A DNA stretch of 64,000 nucleotides from Epiperipatus broadwayi (lineage: Eukaryota > Onychophora > Udeonychophora > Euonychophora > Peripatidae). The position numbers were made by a program, and so were the translations under genes. Numbering within the stretch: the stretch's first letter is position 1; every line of letters begins with the position of its first letter. The DNA lies in assembly GCA_028023455.1 (NCBI GenBank), contig JAQFVV010012404.1, positions 12,573,421 to 12,637,420 of the forward strand. The letters are read 5' to 3'. Of the stretch, positions 62,187 to 64,000 are shown one piece after another. The notes beneath the pieces were generated by a model. The model did no database searches. It was not told the origin of the DNA and saw only the letters and a program-made list of their open reading frames with translations.

Positions 62187-64000
62187 TAATTTAATAAAAA
62201 TATTAATAATAATCCAAAACCAAATACCTTTATCCCCTCAAATCTAGAGCCTCCCGAGTCTCAAACTAATGCATCAATATTGTGCAGCCTAAGCATTAAC
62301 AGTGATGAGATAGAAAACAACGTTCCTCCATATAATGAATAAATAAATACACATAACAAGATAAGCTGCAATGAACAAATAATACTACACAAGCAAACAA
62401 AAAATCAAAAACAAGCCAAATTTAAAACGACAAATAAAGAAAAGGCTACAAATAATTATGGAAATCAATCTGAAAAAATTCCCTTAGAAGGCCACAACCA
62501 AATATCCTCTGACAGCAGCTGTGAAGACATCTCTCAAAAACAGCTAAACACAGTCAAAAATGAAATTAAACATAAATCAAAAAATTCAAAAAGCAAACAA
62601 AACATTAATAATAATAATAAAACAAAATAATTCAATCAAACAACCACTCAAACAGTCATTACTAGAATCAAGATACCATCTTTATCTCTCTCATCTCCCC
62701 ATTCCCAAACACATTATAGAACAACAAGATGACCATACTATATTCAGAGATAATAAAAAAATCTCTAGAACTTAACATAATTCTCCCAACTGATTTTGAA
62801 TCCGAATCTAATCATCAAAACCCTCAAATACAATCAAAAAGTAGTGAACAATCTGAGGAATCACTCCACAACCTCCCTATAGAGGCACACTACACAAATT
62901 CCCCTAATACATTATAAAGAAAAGAAAAAAATATAAATGCTTCTCCTACTTCCACTGCTCAATCAATCATGCCACAAATCAATCACAAAATCCCTCATAC
63001 AAACAACCAATCAAACTATAAATCACCATGTGAAACAATCACACGCTAACATTACAAAAATTGGCATATCGCAACAACTTATTTGAACCAAAATTCCAGC
63101 AGATAACTTACCATACACATACAATGAACAAATGCACGGTGAGTGCCACATGATAGCTGATTCACCAGAATCTATGTATCTAGATCTAATGGATCAACCC
63201 AATGAATTCGATCAATCCAATACACAAATAGGCATTGAATCAGAAACGTTTACAATCTCTAATTTCAATGAAATGCAATACTCAAATCTGACAATCCAAT
63301 TTAATCAAGCAATCCTGATAAAATTACTTAAATCACTCGCTGATTATAACAGTGACAAAAGCTTAATTTTAGCCATTACTGACCCTAAATACTCATTATT
63401 TAAGTTCCCAATTGAATCTCTATATAACCTAATCAGGCAGAACAACATAGGAGATAGCATTCAGTGCATTTCGACACATCCGAATGACCGATATATAGCA
63501 CTCGATAATAATTAAAAAAAATAATAAAATTAAAAACACCATCAAAAAAAAAAAAAACAAATTCATCTGCTATATAGATGTCAACAGAGCTTCTACACTT
63601 CTTGGTAAAATCAAAAATTGTGTAATGGGTTTTGATGAAAGCCAGCTCCAAATTATTCTCCAACCATTTGGAAAAATACTTAAATTTAAATACCTATCAG
63701 AAGACAAAACTGAATTTCACATCCTTTCCAACACTGCTACCTTCCAGCTACAATTAAAATAAGATATAAATCCTGCAGATATACCAACTACAATTAAACA
63801 AAAAAACTCCTATGATTCTATCATTTTTGGGGGTGATACCTCAATGCTTCTACAGTGGACAGAGATCTCATCACATAAAAGACTGCATGGCTCGTATTTG
63901 CAATTTGTGTGGCATTAGAAAAAGCAGAACACACCAATGCAGAGAAAACCCTGTCTTACAATCGAGTTTAATCGATCAAAATCAAAGGCAACATTCTTAT
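61230..64000 (+). pseudogene. LINE ORF1, main part (gag-like, RNA-binding)
   Basis: It continues the ORF1 interrupted at 51075. The first frame (to 61733) is S/N/E-rich (FENNSNSESTSTDSCSEPEE). Further parts lie in shifted frames at 61633-61914, 62560-62917 and 63132-63515. At 63555-63760 a compact fold reads YIDVNRASTLLGKIKNCVMG, then QPFGKILKFKYLSED, RRM-like. Two zinc knuckles follow at 63845-63940: CFYSGQRSHHIKDC (second Cys replaced by Ser) and CNLCGIRKSRTHQC. This order is typical of ORF1 of Jockey/I-group LINEs. A TA/TAA array (62069-62185) has expanded inside it. The reverse transcriptase would lie beyond the right edge. Not functional as it stands. Confidence 0.75.
62069..62185. repeat. 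(TA)n(TAA)n microsatellite inside ORF1
   Basis: TA repeat to about 62109, TAA units to 62137, an A-rich run of about 15, then more TAA units to about 62185. Confidence 0.97.

Overview
This looks like repeat-dense, AT-rich nuclear DNA from an invertebrate animal. I found no convincing host gene, tRNA, rRNA or CRISPR array. Almost everything recognisable is a transposable element: three long LTR retrotransposons, several non-LTR (LINE) fragments, one RTE-type LINE remnant, a Penelope-like endonuclease fragment, a Tigger/pogo-like DNA transposon remnant, foldback MITEs, SINE-like copies and long TA/TAA microsatellites. The pol of the intact Ty3/Gypsy element resembles the 17.6/297-type Gypsy lineage of arthropods (ATAT target duplications, GPLP-type integrase, GPY-like tail). 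An arthropod is my best guess; I cannot name the species.

Layout. 1-0.6 kb: LINE reverse-transcriptase fragment (minus). 1.26-1.53 kb: foldback MITE. 2.4-3.85 kb: Tigger-like remnant bounded by TA. 4.175-12.248 kb: LTR element 1 (2.8-kb LTRs, Lys-type PBS, decayed coiled-coil gag, no pol). 13.0-14.6 kb: LINE 3' part (minus) abutting a 190-bp ATT/AAT array. 14.8-18.4 kb: AT-rich DNA with nothing identified. 18.398-28.052 kb: LTR element 2 (Ty3/Gypsy, plus strand, open pol with all catalytic residues, gag shortened at its N terminus, nearly identical LTRs). 30.5-32.0 kb: RTE remnant. 34.35-40.3 kb: two copies of an old duplicated segment (A and B), A interrupted by a Penelope-like GIY-YIG fragment. 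37.9, 42.2 and 47.9 kb: SINE-like copies. 42.85-44.4 kb: decayed Gypsy gag. 45.0-45.4 kb: LINE C terminus. 51.076-61.229 kb: LTR element 3 (minus strand, 2.9-kb LTRs, broken glutamate/lysine-rich coiled-coil gag-like gene, no pol), inserted into the ORF1 of another LINE whose two halves lie at 50.77-51.07 kb and 61.23-64.0 kb.

How the pieces relate. All three LTR elements are flanked by the same 4-bp duplication, ATAT. Elements 2 and 3 also share their junction architecture: a T tract and a 20-22 nt spacer before the PBS, and paired T9-10 tracts ending exactly 20 nt before the 3' LTR where a purine tract would be expected. Elements 1 and 3 have no pol and would need enzymes in trans; element 2 carries the only intact pol in the window. 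The most unusual local signal is in element 2: its LTRs are more than 99% identical except for a block of about 360 bp that begins at the predicted transcription start and ends at a poly(A)-signal hairpin, i.e. roughly the R region, where they differ strongly.
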